Source of the DNA: Candidatus Sungiibacteriota bacterium
GTDB taxonomy: Bacteria; Patescibacteriota; Minisyncoccia; Sungbacterales; HO2-52-23
Length of the DNA stretch: 34,348 nucleotides
Assembly: GCA_016206285.1 (NCBI GenBank)
Contig: JACQRW010000011.1
Location: 1-34,348 of the forward strand
Direction of reading: 5' to 3'
A program made the position numbers and the translations under genes. Of this stretch, positions 7,272 through 15,399 are shown in pieces. The notes under the pieces are model-generated. The model was not told the DNA's origin and did no database searches. It worked only from the letters and a program-made list of their open reading frames with translations. Every line of letters starts with the position of its first letter. The first letter of the stretch is position 1.

Positions 7272-7310
7272 AAAAAGGACAGATACATTATCAATGGTAA
7301 AAACATTTCT

Positions 7311-8141
7311 ATGAACGAAAACACAAATGGTTTTGAAAAAATGATCGGAGCGAGAAATGCCAGCCGCGTGGTTGCGTTGGGGAGCGTCTTTCTCGCGGTA
7401 TTAATCCTGTATTTTACGGTATCAGCTGTAAAGCTCTTAAAAACGCGGCCTGAAGGCGAGCTGCCGCGCCAGATTGCGGTTTCAGGCGAGGGCAAGACAA
7501 CGGTCAAGCCGGATATTGCGGTCTTTACTGCGGGTGTTGTGGCGCAGGCAGCCAAAGTCAAAGACGCGCAGACCGAGAACACGAAAAAATCAAACGCAAT
7601 TATTGAGTTTTTGAAAAAGAGCGGGGTTGATGAAAAAGACATCAAGACCACCGAATATAGTATCTACCCCCAGTACCAGTCTTCGTACCCGCCCCCATGC
7701 GTATTTCCGGGACCGTGTCCGATGACAACAGTCCGGCCTCCGGAGATCGTTTCCTATCAGGTGCGCCAGACCATCGAAGTAAAAGTGCGCGATCTTGGCA
7801 AAGTGGATGATCTGTTGGACGGCGTAGTATCTGCCGGAGCCAATGAGGTCGGCTCCATCACCTTTAAAATGGACGATCCCGAAGCGGCGCGTGTTGCAGC
7901 CCGTAAAGAAGCCATTGACAAGGCAAAAGCAAAAGCGCAGGTGCTTGCGGATGATCTTGGAATCCGCCTGAAAAGAATTGTATCGTACAACGAAGAAGGA
8001 TCAGGATACCCCATCTATCCCATGGCCATGGAATATGCCAAAAGCAGCGGGTTGGGCGGAGGCGCCGCGCCTGCTCCGCAGGTCCAGCCCGGCGAGCAGG
8101 AGGTGACTGCAAACGTCACGATCGTGTATGAGTTTCGGTAG
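7311..8141 (+). CDS. SIMPL-domain (DUF541) membrane-anchored protein
   Basis: 276 residues from ATG 7311; an upstream in-frame ATG at 7254 precedes the -10 box and is unlikely. One membrane segment (about residues 17-40) anchors it, leaving an outside domain that starts IAVSGEGKTTVKPDIAVFTAGV, the hallmark of SIMPL/DUF541 proteins. Further blocks are KKSGVDEKDIKTTEYSIYPQY, VSYQVRQTIEVKVRDLGKVDDLLD and ARKEAIDKAKAKAQVLADDLGI. The biochemical role of the family is poorly known; some members are linked to oxidative stress. A Cys-containing Pro-rich loop (PPPCVFPGPCP) interrupts the domain. A strong terminator follows. Confidence 0.88.
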   Translation: MNENTNGFEKMIGARNASRVVALGSVFLAVLILYFTVSAVKLLKTRPEGELPRQIAVSGEGKTTVKPDIAVFTAGVVAQAAKVKDAQTENTKKSNAIIEFLKKSGVDEKDIKTTEYSIYPQYQSSYPPPCVFPGPCPMTTVRPPEIVSYQVRQTIEVKVRDLGKVDDLLDGVVSAGANEVGSITFKMDDPEAARVAARKEAIDKAKAKAQVLADDLGIRLKRIVSYNEEGSGYPIYPMAMEYAKSSGLGGGAAPAPQVQPGEQEVTANVTIVYEFR

Positions 8142-8162
8142 TCTGATTCCGACATGTGTACC

Positions 8163-8201
8163 GCAAGACCTCCCAATCAGTGAGTGGGAGGTCTTGCTTT
8201 T
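8163..8201 (+). terminator. Intrinsic terminator after SIMPL gene
   Basis: A perfect 13-bp stem (GCAAGACCTCCCA with TGGGAGGTCTTGC, 8163-8175 and 8185-8197) is followed by TTTT. Confidence 0.9.
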
Positions 8202-8246
8202 GCAACTGATGAATCTGTGATAGAGTGCTGTAAACAGCTCTTCGAT

Positions 8247-8253
8247 AAGGAGG
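8247..8253 (+). promoter_or_regulatory. Strong Shine-Dalgarno AAGGAGG
   Basis: AAGGAGG lies 8 nt before ATG 8262 and fixes that start over the earlier in-frame ATG at 8184, which lies inside the preceding terminator hairpin. Confidence 0.85.
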
Positions 8254-8261
8254 ATCTATAT

Positions 8262-8669
8262 ATGGAACCCCAAGGTCCAATATCTCCTGCCTCATATCCC
8301 TACCCTTATAATATCGATCCACGCGAGTGTACTATATCGGGAGAAGCGTGGGTTCTTTTATCCGAGAACCGTATGGAGGAAGTTATGGATATCATTGAGC
8401 GCGAGCGTCCGGATATCGCTGCATATATTGATTTACAACATGATGTCAATATTTGTGGTATCGTCTGCGATCGAACACCATACGTCGTTATGGTTTGGAC
8501 CACGGGGATTGCAGAGGAGCCTCTTGAACTCGTCCGAGATATAATTACAACAAACGATCCCGAGGCAAAACCGTGCGCAGACGCCGATCTTGAGACATTT
8601 CTCACGAGTACGGCCCTTCAAGAATGGGTAGATAAGTTTGTCGCGGCAGAGCAGATAAGTCGGAATTAG
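8262..8669 (+). CDS. Hypothetical acidic protein
   Basis: 135 residues, not recognised. The start is set by the AAGGAGG at 8247-8253. It is acidic and soluble, with no signal peptide or membrane segment. A Pro/Tyr-rich N-terminus (SPASYPYPYNIDP) is followed by helix-like acidic segments (RMEEVMDIIERERPDIAAYI) and four scattered Cys. It is bounded by terminators on both sides, so it is a stand-alone gene. Codon use is more AT-ending than in neighbouring genes and the leader is SD-led, unlike most genes here, which may point to recent acquisition. Confidence 0.7.
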   Translation: MEPQGPISPASYPYPYNIDPRECTISGEAWVLLSENRMEEVMDIIERERPDIAAYIDLQHDVNICGIVCDRTPYVVMVWTTGIAEEPLELVRDIITTNDPEAKPCADADLETFLTSTALQEWVDKFVAAEQISRN

Positions 8670-8690
8670 TCCGTCATCATTTTCTAAAGT

Positions 8691-8714
8691 AAGGCCCCCG
8701 GCCTTTTCTTTTTG
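8691..8714 (+). terminator. Intrinsic terminator before argS
   Basis: AAGGCC-CCC-GGCCTT stem-loop (8691-8705) followed by TTCTTTTT. It ends the 8262 gene just upstream of the argS -10 box. Confidence 0.85.
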
Positions 8715-8722
8715 CTCTTTTT

Positions 8723-8731
8723 TGGTACAGT
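8723..8731 (+). promoter_or_regulatory. Extended -10 box of argS (TGG-TACAGT)
   Basis: TGGTACAGT ends at 8731 and the argS ATG is at 8738, so RNA should begin at or next to the start codon. No clear -35 is seen in the T-rich stretch upstream. Confidence 0.5.
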
Positions 8732-8737
8732 AGGCGT

Positions 8738-10525
8738 ATGGTGCGTTCGGAAATTCAGAAAAAAATTCAAGATGCGGTTGCAGCGCTGTATCCTGATACG
8801 GCGGTTTTGCCGGTGGAGGTGAGTGTGCCGGAACAACGCGAACATGGCAACTATTCGTCGAATGTAGCACTTCTTCTTTCTCATGCGCTCAAAAAGAATC
8901 CCATGGAGATTGCGCAGCAACTTTCCGAAAAACTTTCCGATTCGACTATGTTTACCAAAGTGGAAGCGGTTAAACCCGGATTTCTTAATTTTTTTATTGC
9001 CGATCAAAAATTATTTGAACTGCTCCAGAGTGTTATTGAAAATCCGGAAATGTTTGGTCAAAGCACCATCGGCAAAGGAAAGACGGTTATGGTTGAATAC
9101 TTTCAGCTCAATATCGCCAAGCGTCCGCATATCGGCCATATCCGCTCTGCAATCATCGGTGATGCGCTGAAGCGCATGTTTTTGTCGCAAGGGTACCACG
9201 CGATTTCCGATACGCACGTGGGCGACTGGGGAACGCAGTTTGGAATTTTACTTTTGGGATATAAAGGGGCCGGGGCCGATTTGCACACCAAAGAAATTAC
9301 GGAAGATCCCTTCGGCGAACTCGAGGAAATATATTTGGCTGAAAACGCAAAGATAAAAGAAGATCCGCTGCGCCGCGAACGAGCCAAGCAAGAATTTGTA
9401 AAACTTGAACAAGGTGATCCAGAAAATCGGAAAATTTGGGTGTGGATGGTGGAGATATCAATGCAAAAATTATTTGAGGCTGCAAACCGACTCGGGTTGC
9501 TCCCTTTTGACGAGCACCGGGGTGAGAGTTTTTATGAAGACAAAATGCAGCTGATCGTGGAATCGGCCTTACAAAGGGGCGTTGCAAAGAAAATCGATGA
9601 CGGTGCGGTGATTGTCGATCTGACCAATGAAGGACTTGATGAAGCCGTGCTCATTAAATCAGACGGCGCGTCAACGTACCTTTTGCGTGATCTCGCCACG
9701 ATCCAGTATAGAAAAAAGGAGTGGAATTTTTGGAAAAATCTGTATGTGGTGGATGTGCGGCAATCCCATCATTTCAAACAGCTGTTTCGGGTTGCGGAAA
9801 TGCTCGGCTTTGACGGCGCGGGAGAAAGCCAACATGTTGAATACGGATTTATGAAGTTGCCGGAGGGGGGAGCGATCAGCACTCGCGGTGGGACCGGCAT
9901 TTCGCTTGAAAAAGTTTTAAATGAAGCCGAAGAACGGGCGGCCGCAGTGATTGCGCAAAAAAATCCTGCACTTGCCAATGCAAAAGAAGTCAGCCACATG
10001 GTGGGGCTCGGCGCGTTAAAATATTTTGATCTCTCGCATCACCGCAAGTCGGACATTACGTTTGAATGGGATCGCGTGCTTTCGTTTGAAGGAAATACCG
10101 GACCGTATCTGCAGTACACGCATGCGCGTCTTAAGAGCATTTTGCGGAAAGCAATTTCTCATCATCCTGAATCCGCCGCGGCGGAGGAAGGATCTCTTAT
10201 GTCACAGCATGAGATTCTTCTCCGTCAACTGACGGATCAGAATGACACGATAGTGCTTGATCCGATACAACGGAATCTGCTCGCTACACTTATCCGCTTT
10301 CCTGAAGCAATTGAAGACGGGCTGGCTGTCTGGTCTCCGCACGTACTCGCAGGATATCTGTACGAACTTGCCGTTCGCGGGAACGAGTTCTACCATACCA
10401 CGCCTATTCTGACCGAAGCTGACGAAGAAAAAAAACAATTTTTTCTTGCGTTGGTTTTTGCCGTTTCCACGGTGCTCAAAAAAGGACTGTACCTGCTCGG
10501 CATTGACGCGCCGGAGGAGATGTAA
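8738..10525 (+). CDS. argS: Arginyl-tRNA synthetase
   Basis: 595 residues, near the usual length. It charges tRNA-Arg. The N-terminal additional domain (EVSVPEQREHGNYSSNVALLLS), class I HIGH motif in AKRPHIGHIRSAIIGDAL (around residue 127), the DTHVGDWGTQFG block, the MSTRxG-like ISTRGGTGISL that replaces KMSKS, and the helical anticodon-binding domain starting near NTGPYLQYTHARLKSIL are all visible. The end LLGIDAPEEM is family-typical. The mRNA is probably leaderless. A repeat-flanked Cas2-fold gene starts 18 nt after its stop codon. Confidence 0.97.
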   Translation: MVRSEIQKKIQDAVAALYPDTAVLPVEVSVPEQREHGNYSSNVALLLSHALKKNPMEIAQQLSEKLSDSTMFTKVEAVKPGFLNFFIADQKLFELLQSVIENPEMFGQSTIGKGKTVMVEYFQLNIAKRPHIGHIRSAIIGDALKRMFLSQGYHAISDTHVGDWGTQFGILLLGYKGAGADLHTKEITEDPFGELEEIYLAENAKIKEDPLRRERAKQEFVKLEQGDPENRKIWVWMVEISMQKLFEAANRLGLLPFDEHRGESFYEDKMQLIVESALQRGVAKKIDDGAVIVDLTNEGLDEAVLIKSDGASTYLLRDLATIQYRKKEWNFWKNLYVVDVRQSHHFKQLFRVAEMLGFDGAGESQHVEYGFMKLPEGGAISTRGGTGISLEKVLNEAEERAAAVIAQKNPALANAKEVSHMVGLGALKYFDLSHHRKSDITFEWDRVLSFEGNTGPYLQYTHARLKSILRKAISHHPESAAAEEGSLMSQHEILLRQLTDQNDTIVLDPIQRNLLATLIRFPEAIEDGLAVWSPHVLAGYLYELAVRGNEFYHTTPILTEADEEKKQFFLALVFAVSTVLKKGLYLLGIDAPEEM

Positions 10526-10543
10526 AAATAACTGTATTCTGTT

Positions 10544-10587
10544 TATAATCCAGTAATTCAGACGATCGTCCAAAGTTCTGGATTATA
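10544..10587. repeat. 44-bp palindromic repeat, copy A (imperfect)
   Basis: Outer arms TATAATCCAG/CTGGATTATA pair perfectly and the centre GACGATCGTC is kept; four of 22 arm positions mismatch. It overlaps the region where the promoter of the following gene should lie. Confidence 0.9.
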
Positions 10588-10609
10588 GATTATAGTATTG
10601 CTGTTCATT

Positions 10610-11137
10610 ATGAGAAGTGTTCTTGCAAACATCATAGTTGAAAAGTTGGCAGAGCTCGGAGAGGGGACGCTGGAAGCCTTTTTCCCGAAAAACTATGCAT
10701 ACACGGCGCTATGGCGGCCGCTGCTTGGATTGGACAAGCGAAAAAAGATCACCCGGCACAGCGTCTCATCGTGTTTGTGGGAGCTGCAGCGCCAGGGGTT
10801 GGTTGAGCGCAAGGGTCCTGCGCGGAAATCAGCGTGGACGCTTACGAAAAAGGGCAAAGCATATAGTGGTTTGCACAAACGGAAAAAAGAAGAACAGAAA
10901 AAAGACGGTATTACCCGACTCGTGATTTTTGATATTCCCGAACGTGAACGGCGCAAACGAACTATCATTCGGACGGAATTGGTTGCCTGCAAATTCTCAC
11001 AACTCCAAAAGAGCGTTTGGATTGGAGCATATGCCCTGCCAAAAACCTTTATCGCGCTCATGGATGATCTTGAACTTCACGGCAAACTGCATGTTTTCAG
11101 CATTGCACAAAGAGGGACCATCAAGAAAAATCTATAA
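10610..11137 (+). CDS. Winged-helix protein with Cas2/PaaX-like C-terminal domain (unit 1)
   Basis: 175 residues from ATG 10610 (a TTG at 10598 would add four). Residues 40-90 form a winged helix-turn-helix (ITRHSVSSCLWELQRQGLVE, then a basic wing). Residues 101-167 match the ferredoxin-like Cas2 fold shared with PaaX regulators: RLVIFDIPERERRKR, then L-x2-SVW-type QLQKSVWIGAYALP. Asp108 corresponds to the Cas2 metal Asp. A highly charged linker (KRKKEEQKKD) separates the domains. There is no cas1 or CRISPR array nearby, so this is not an adaptation gene. It is probably a DNA-binding regulator or a nuclease acting on the flanking palindromes; which one cannot be told from sequence. Confidence 0.75.
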   Translation: MRSVLANIIVEKLAELGEGTLEAFFPKNYAYTALWRPLLGLDKRKKITRHSVSSCLWELQRQGLVERKGPARKSAWTLTKKGKAYSGLHKRKKEEQKKDGITRLVIFDIPERERRKRTIIRTELVACKFSQLQKSVWIGAYALPKTFIALMDDLELHGKLHVFSIAQRGTIKKNL

Positions 11138-11176
11138 TCCAGTAATTCAGACGATCGTCTGAATTACTGGATTATA
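11133..11176. repeat. 44-bp palindromic repeat, copy B (perfect)
   Basis: All 22 positions of each half are complementary: TATAATCCAG... to the centre GACGATCGTC and back. It contains the stop codon of the upstream gene and ends 7 nt before the -35 box of ileS. Confidence 0.95.
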
Positions 11177-11183
11177 GGACAGC

Positions 11184-11211
11184 TTGATTTTTGGCCGCAG
11201 GATTGTATAAT
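11184..11211 (+). promoter_or_regulatory. Promoter of ileS (TTGATT-N16-TATAAT)
   Basis: TTGATT at 11184-11189 and a perfect TATAAT at 11206-11211. The predicted RNA start (about 11218) coincides with the ATG at 11219, implying a leaderless message. The perfect palindrome ends only 7 nt upstream. Confidence 0.7.
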
Positions 11212-11218
11212 AAAATGT

Positions 11219-14200
11219 ATGATGGATGACATAGCGCGCGAAAAGAAAAAATCCATTCCGGAGCGGGAAGAGGAGATTTTGAAGTTTTGGGAGGAGCACA
11301 AGATTTTTGAAAAAAGCATGGCGGCGCGCAAGCGCGGCAAGAGTTTCGTATTTTACGACGGGCCGCCGTTTGCGACCGGGCTGCCGCACTACGGGCATAT
11401 CTTGGCGAGCGTGATCAAGGATGCGATCCCGCGCTTTGAAACCATGCGCGGCAAATATGTGGAGCGGACCTGGGGGTGGGACTGCCACGGCCTGCCTTTG
11501 GAAAATTTGGTGGAGCAAGAGTTGAATTTGAAAACGAAAAAAGACATTGAGGAGTATGGGATCGGGAAATTTAATCAGTACGCAAAAGACAGCGTGCTGC
11601 GATATGCGAGCGACTGGAAAAAAATCATCCCGCGCATCGGCCGCTGGGTGGATATGGAGGACGACTACCGCACCATGGACTGGAAGTATTCGGAAACGGT
11701 CTGGTGGATGTTTAAAAATCTCTACGACCAGGGCCTGATTTACGAGGGTTATAAATCCATGCACATCTGCCCGCGGTGCGAGACTACGCTTGCAAATTTT
11801 GAGGTGAGCCAGGGGTACAAGGATATCAAGGATTTGTCGGTGTATGTGAAGTTTAAACTCAAACCAGGCCAAAGCATTGGGTATCTCGGAACGGTACCGG
11901 AAAACTGCTTCATCCTCGCTTGGACAACTACTCCGTGGACGCTGCCGGGTAATGTGGCATTGGCTGTTGGTGTAGATATTAACGGGGATGGTGATATTGA
12001 GTACGAAATGTGGAAGAGAAATGGTGAATACTTCATTGTCGCGCTAAACCGCAGAGAAGCAATCGGTGTTGAGGGAACGCGAGAAATTACACCTATCCCG
12101 GGTAAAGATCTTGTGGGTTTGGAATATGAACCGTTTTTTGATTATTATTCCTCCGATCCAAAACTAAAAAATCGCGAGAATGGATGGAAAATTTATCCGG
12201 CGGATTTTGTGACTACGGATGAGGGAACCGGGGTGGTGCATTTTGCGCCGGCGTTTGGCGAGGAAGACATGGAGATGGGGAAGAAGTTTGATTTGCCGTT
12301 TGTGCAGCATGTGGCGATGAACGGGACATTTAAGCCGGAAGTGAAAGATTTTGCGGGGTTGCCGGTAAAGCCAAAAGGAGAGCATCAGGCGACTGATAAG
12401 AAAATTATCTCGCTGCTTGAATCGCGCAATGTTTTGTTTGCCAAAAAAGAGATCACACACTCGTACCCTCATTGCTGGCGGTGTGATACGCCGCTGCTCA
12501 ATTATGCCGCATCTTCATGGTTTGTGGATGTGACAAAGATCAAAAAAGATTTAGTGGCGAATAATAAAAAAGTTTCGTGGGTACCGGAGCATATTAAGGA
12601 GGGAAGATTTGGCAAGTGGCTGGAAGGCGCGCGCGACTGGGCGATTTCGCGCTCGCGGTATTGGGGTGCGCCCTTGCCGGTGTGGAAGTGCAAGAAATGC
12701 GGAAAGGCGGAGGTGATCGGATCACTGGAGGAGCTGGATAAAAAACAAGGCGGCGCGAAAAATACGTATCTGATCATGCGCCATGGCGAGGCGCTTTCCA
12801 ATGTGAAGAATGCGACTGCCGTGCGGAACGGGAAGTATCCGCTGACGCTCAAAGGCACCGCGCAGGTTGAGAAAACGGCGAAACTGCTCAAGAAGGAAAA
12901 AATTGATCTCGTCGTATCGTCTCCGGTGATGCGCGCCGCCCAGACCGCGGATATTGTCGCCAAAGCGTTGGGAATCAAGACAGTTGATGTTGACGAGCGG
13001 CTTGAGGAAATACGCATCGGCGTTTTTGAAGGCAAGCCCGGCAAAGAATACCAAAACTTTTTTGGTTCTTTTGCGGATCGTTTTACGATGCGCCCCCCGG
13101 GAGGCGAGACGTGGAGCGATCTCCGGGCGCGCATGCTTGATGCGGTTGCGGATCTTGAAAAAAAATACTCGGGCAAAAAGATTTTGATCGTAAGCCATGA
13201 GGCGGCGCTCTGGATGCTCACTGCAGGAGCAGAGGGGCTTACCATCGAGGAAGCGGGAGCGTTGGGGGATAAGCTAAGTACTGGCTTTTTAAAGTTGGCC
13301 GAAGCGCGGAAACTCACATATCGCCAGCTGCCGCGCAATCACGAAGGCGAGACCGATATGCATAGGCCGTACATTGATGCGGTGAAATTTCCGTGCGCGT
13401 GCGGAGGAGAAATGCAGCGCGTACTGGAAGTGTTTGACTGCTGGTTTGAGTCCGGTGCCATGCCATACGGGCAGCAGCATTATCCGTTTGAAAATCAAAA
13501 GCAATTTGATCCGCTTAAACGTGTCGGTTTTCCAGCTGATTTTATTGCTGAAGGACTTGATCAGACGCGCGGATGGTTTTACTCGCTGCTCGTACTTTCT
13601 ACCGCGCTTTTTCGCCAGTCCGCGTACCGCAACGTGATTGTAAACGGGACGATTCTTGCCGAAGACGGGCAGAAGATGTCGAAACGACTCAGAAATTATC
13701 CGGACCCTATGGAAGTTGTACAAAAGTATGGAGCGGATGCCATGCGTCTGTATCTGCTGTCGTCTCCGGTGGTGTACGGAGAGGATTTGAATTTTTCGCT
13801 CAAAGATCTTGATGAGGTGTATAAAAAGTATTCGCTGATTGTTTTGAATACGCTGAACTTTCTTCTGCTGTACCGGGGAAATAAGAAAGCAAAAACATCG
13901 GGCGGTGCTGTCTCAAAACATGTGCTTGACCAATGGATTGTTTCGCGGCTCAACGGCACCGCAAGCGAGGTGACCGAGGCACTGGAGCGATATGAGATCA
14001 GCCGCGCAACCCGGCCGCTGCTCGAATTTGTGCAGGACCTCTCGCTTTGGTATGTGCGCCGAAGCCGGGATCGCATGAAATTTGACTCTCCGGATGGGCG
14101 CGCCGCTCTCGCTACGCTTGAGGCCGTGCTGATTGATCTGTCTCGTCTGACAGCACCTTTCACGCCGTTTCTGTCTGAGATGATCTGGCGCGATCTTGGC

Positions 14201-14767
14201 GCGAAAGAAAAAAAATCAGTGCATCTGAGCGACTGGCCAAAAGCCGACAAACGGCTCGTCAAAAAAGATCTGGAAAAAGATATGGAGGCGGTGCGCAAGA
14301 TCGTGTCCGAAGCGCTCAAGCTGCGCGCAGATGCGGGTATTAAAGTGCGGCAGCCGTTGGCAAAGTTGCAAATTCCAAATGATAAATTACAAAAAGGACT
14401 ATTGGAATTGATTCGGGACGAAGTGAATGTGAAAGAAATCTCATTTCCTGGCCGGACAGGCGGCAAGGAGATGGCACTTGATACCGTGCTCACACAAGAA
14501 TTGCGCGAGGAGGGGATGGTGCGCGAGCTGGTGCGCAATATTCAGGAAATGCGGCGCGACATGGGGTTGAAACCCAAGGATGTGATCCGGTGTCAGTTTA
14601 TCGGAGATGCGACAATCGAGGCTGCGGTAAGCCGGTTGCAAAAGCAGTTGCAAAAAGATGTAAATGCCAAAACCATCATGATCGGGGGCAAATCCGCCAG
14701 TGGGCGGACTAAAGTCGAGCGGGAGATCGAGATAGACCAAAAAAAAATCTGGGTGAGAATCCTCTAG
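11219..14767 (+). CDS. ileS: Isoleucyl-tRNA synthetase with an inserted histidine-phosphatase domain
   Basis: 1182 residues, about 150 longer than the larger (eukaryote/archaea-like) IleRS type it resembles. HYGH is at 57-60, followed by WGWDCHGLPLENLVEQEL; the CP1 editing domain follows (WTTTPWTLPGNVALAV, TDEGTGVVHFAPAFGEED); KMSKR is at 819-823; the anticodon domain and a C-terminal region follow. Between the zinc motif WKCKKCGKAEVIG and the matching FPCACGGEMQ, residues ~513-690 form a branch-1 histidine phosphatase: LIMRHGEALSN (Arg521, His522), SSPVMRAAQTA (Arg572), an acidic LEEIRIGVFEGKPG block, and VSHEAALWML (His660). All four catalytic elements are kept, so the insert may be active. 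Start ATG 11219 or 11222. The stop overlaps that of convergent pth. Confidence 0.95.
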   Translation: MMDDIAREKKKSIPEREEEILKFWEEHKIFEKSMAARKRGKSFVFYDGPPFATGLPHYGHILASVIKDAIPRFETMRGKYVERTWGWDCHGLPLENLVEQELNLKTKKDIEEYGIGKFNQYAKDSVLRYASDWKKIIPRIGRWVDMEDDYRTMDWKYSETVWWMFKNLYDQGLIYEGYKSMHICPRCETTLANFEVSQGYKDIKDLSVYVKFKLKPGQSIGYLGTVPENCFILAWTTTPWTLPGNVALAVGVDINGDGDIEYEMWKRNGEYFIVALNRREAIGVEGTREITPIPGKDLVGLEYEPFFDYYSSDPKLKNRENGWKIYPADFVTTDEGTGVVHFAPAFGEEDMEMGKKFDLPFVQHVAMNGTFKPEVKDFAGLPVKPKGEHQATDKKIISLLESRNVLFAKKEITHSYPHCWRCDTPLLNYAASSWFVDVTKIKKDLVANNKKVSWVPEHIKEGRFGKWLEGARDWAISRSRYWGAPLPVWKCKKCGKAEVIGSLEELDKKQGGAKNTYLIMRHGEALSNVKNATAVRNGKYPLTLKGTAQVEKTAKLLKKEKIDLVVSSPVMRAAQTADIVAKALGIKTVDVDERLEEIRIGVFEGKPGKEYQNFFGSFADRFTMRPPGGETWSDLRARMLDAVADLEKKYSGKKILIVSHEAALWMLTAGAEGLTIEEAGALGDKLSTGFLKLAEARKLTYRQLPRNHEGETDMHRPYIDAVKFPCACGGEMQRVLEVFDCWFESGAMPYGQQHYPFENQKQFDPLKRVGFPADFIAEGLDQTRGWFYSLLVLSTALFRQSAYRNVIVNGTILAEDGQKMSKRLRNYPDPMEVVQKYGADAMRLYLLSSPVVYGEDLNFSLKDLDEVYKKYSLIVLNTLNFLLLYRGNKKAKTSGGAVSKHVLDQWIVSRLNGTASEVTEALERYEISRATRPLLEFVQDLSLWYVRRSRDRMKFDSPDGRAALATLEAVLIDLSRLTAPFTPFLSEMIWRDLGAKEKKSVHLSDWPKADKRLVKKDLEKDMEAVRKIVSEALKLRADAGIKVRQPLAKLQIPNDKLQKGLLELIRDEVNVKEISFPGRTGGKEMALDTVLTQELREEGMVRELVRNIQEMRRDMGLKPKDVIRCQFIGDATIEAAVSRLQKQLQKDVNAKTIMIGGKSASGRTKVEREIEIDQKKIWVRIL

Positions 14768-15360
14768 TTATACCCGTTCATCGCGCGTTCGGGGCCATCG
14801 GTGACGGTTTGTTCGAGCGCATCTACGGTGCATTTATTTATTTTTTTCACGAGTTTTTGTTCGTCCGGGGTGAATTTTTTGAGGACGAGTTTTTCGGCTG
14901 GTACGTCTCTTTTTCCCGCAATGCCGATGCGAAAGCGCCAGAAGGAGGTGGTTTTTAATGCTCGGATCACGGATTCAACACCCTTGTGTCCGGCGGAGCG
15001 TTTGTCAAAGGAGAGTTTGCCGAGTCCGAACGCAATATCGGCGTCGTCGTGTACGAGTACGATATGATCGGGTTTTACTTTAAAGAATTTGGCGATCGGC
15101 GCCGTTGCGGCGCCCGATTTGTTCATAAATGTATTGGGGAGCGCAAGAACTACTTTATTTTTTCCGAATTTGCCCTCTGATACATCAGCATTCCATTTTT
15201 TCTCAAAACGAAAGTCTGGAAGCTCCTGTTGCTTTCGGAACAATTCTACTATTTCGCGGCCGATGTTGTGGCGTGTGTTTTGATATTCGTCTCCCGGATT
15301 GCCGAGACCCACGATCAGAAATGGCGACGCACTGGCTGACTTTTTTTGTTTTTTTATCAT
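14764..15360 (-). CDS. pth: Peptidyl-tRNA hydrolase
   Basis: 198 residues. ATG 15360 is chosen because the family N-terminus follows (SPFLIVGLGNPGDEYQNTRHNIG, catalytic His31); the open frame upstream runs into lepB. Further blocks are LALPNTFMNKSG, HIVLVHDDADIAFGLGKLSF, SAGHKGVESVIRAL and FWRFRIGIAGKR. It frees peptides from dropped-off peptidyl-tRNA. It is convergent with ileS: the two stop codons share the palindrome CTAG (14764-14767). It is divergent from lepB, whose -10 box AGTATACT is self-complementary and could serve both genes. Confidence 0.95.
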   Translation of the reverse strand: MIKKQKKSASASPFLIVGLGNPGDEYQNTRHNIGREIVELFRKQQELPDFRFEKKWNADVSEGKFGKNKVVLALPNTFMNKSGAATAPIAKFFKVKPDHIVLVHDDADIAFGLGKLSFDKRSAGHKGVESVIRALKTTSFWRFRIGIAGKRDVPAEKLVLKKFTPDEQKLVKKINKCTVDALEQTVTDGPERAMNGYN

Positions 15361-15365
15361 AATAT

Positions 15366-15393
15366 TTGCCAATATCTTAAAAGTAAGTATACT
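15366..15393 (+). promoter_or_regulatory. Promoter of lepB (TTGCCA-N16-TATACT), possibly bidirectional
   Basis: TTGCCA at 15366-15371 and TATACT at 15388-15393; ATG of lepB is at 15400, implying a leaderless mRNA. The octamer AGTATACT (15386-15393) reads the same on both strands and could also act as -10 for pth. Confidence 0.65.
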
Positions 15394-15399
15394 ACATGC

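Larger units (their letters stand above)
10544..11176 (+). mobile_element. Repeat-flanked one-gene unit 1 (Cas2-fold gene between 44-bp palindromes)
   Basis: A 633-bp unit bounded by two 44-bp palindromes of the same family (10544-10587 and 11133-11176) with one gene inside. The gene's stop codon (11135-11137) lies within the right palindrome, so gene and repeat form one unit. No target duplication is seen. It may be a minimal mobile element or a regulator gene with paired binding sites. A solo copy of the palindrome is at 32449-32492. Confidence 0.5.

Noticed and set aside
13696-14538. 280-codon minus-strand ORF opposite ileS
   Set aside because: Shadow of IleRS; Arg/Ser-rich and without a start context.
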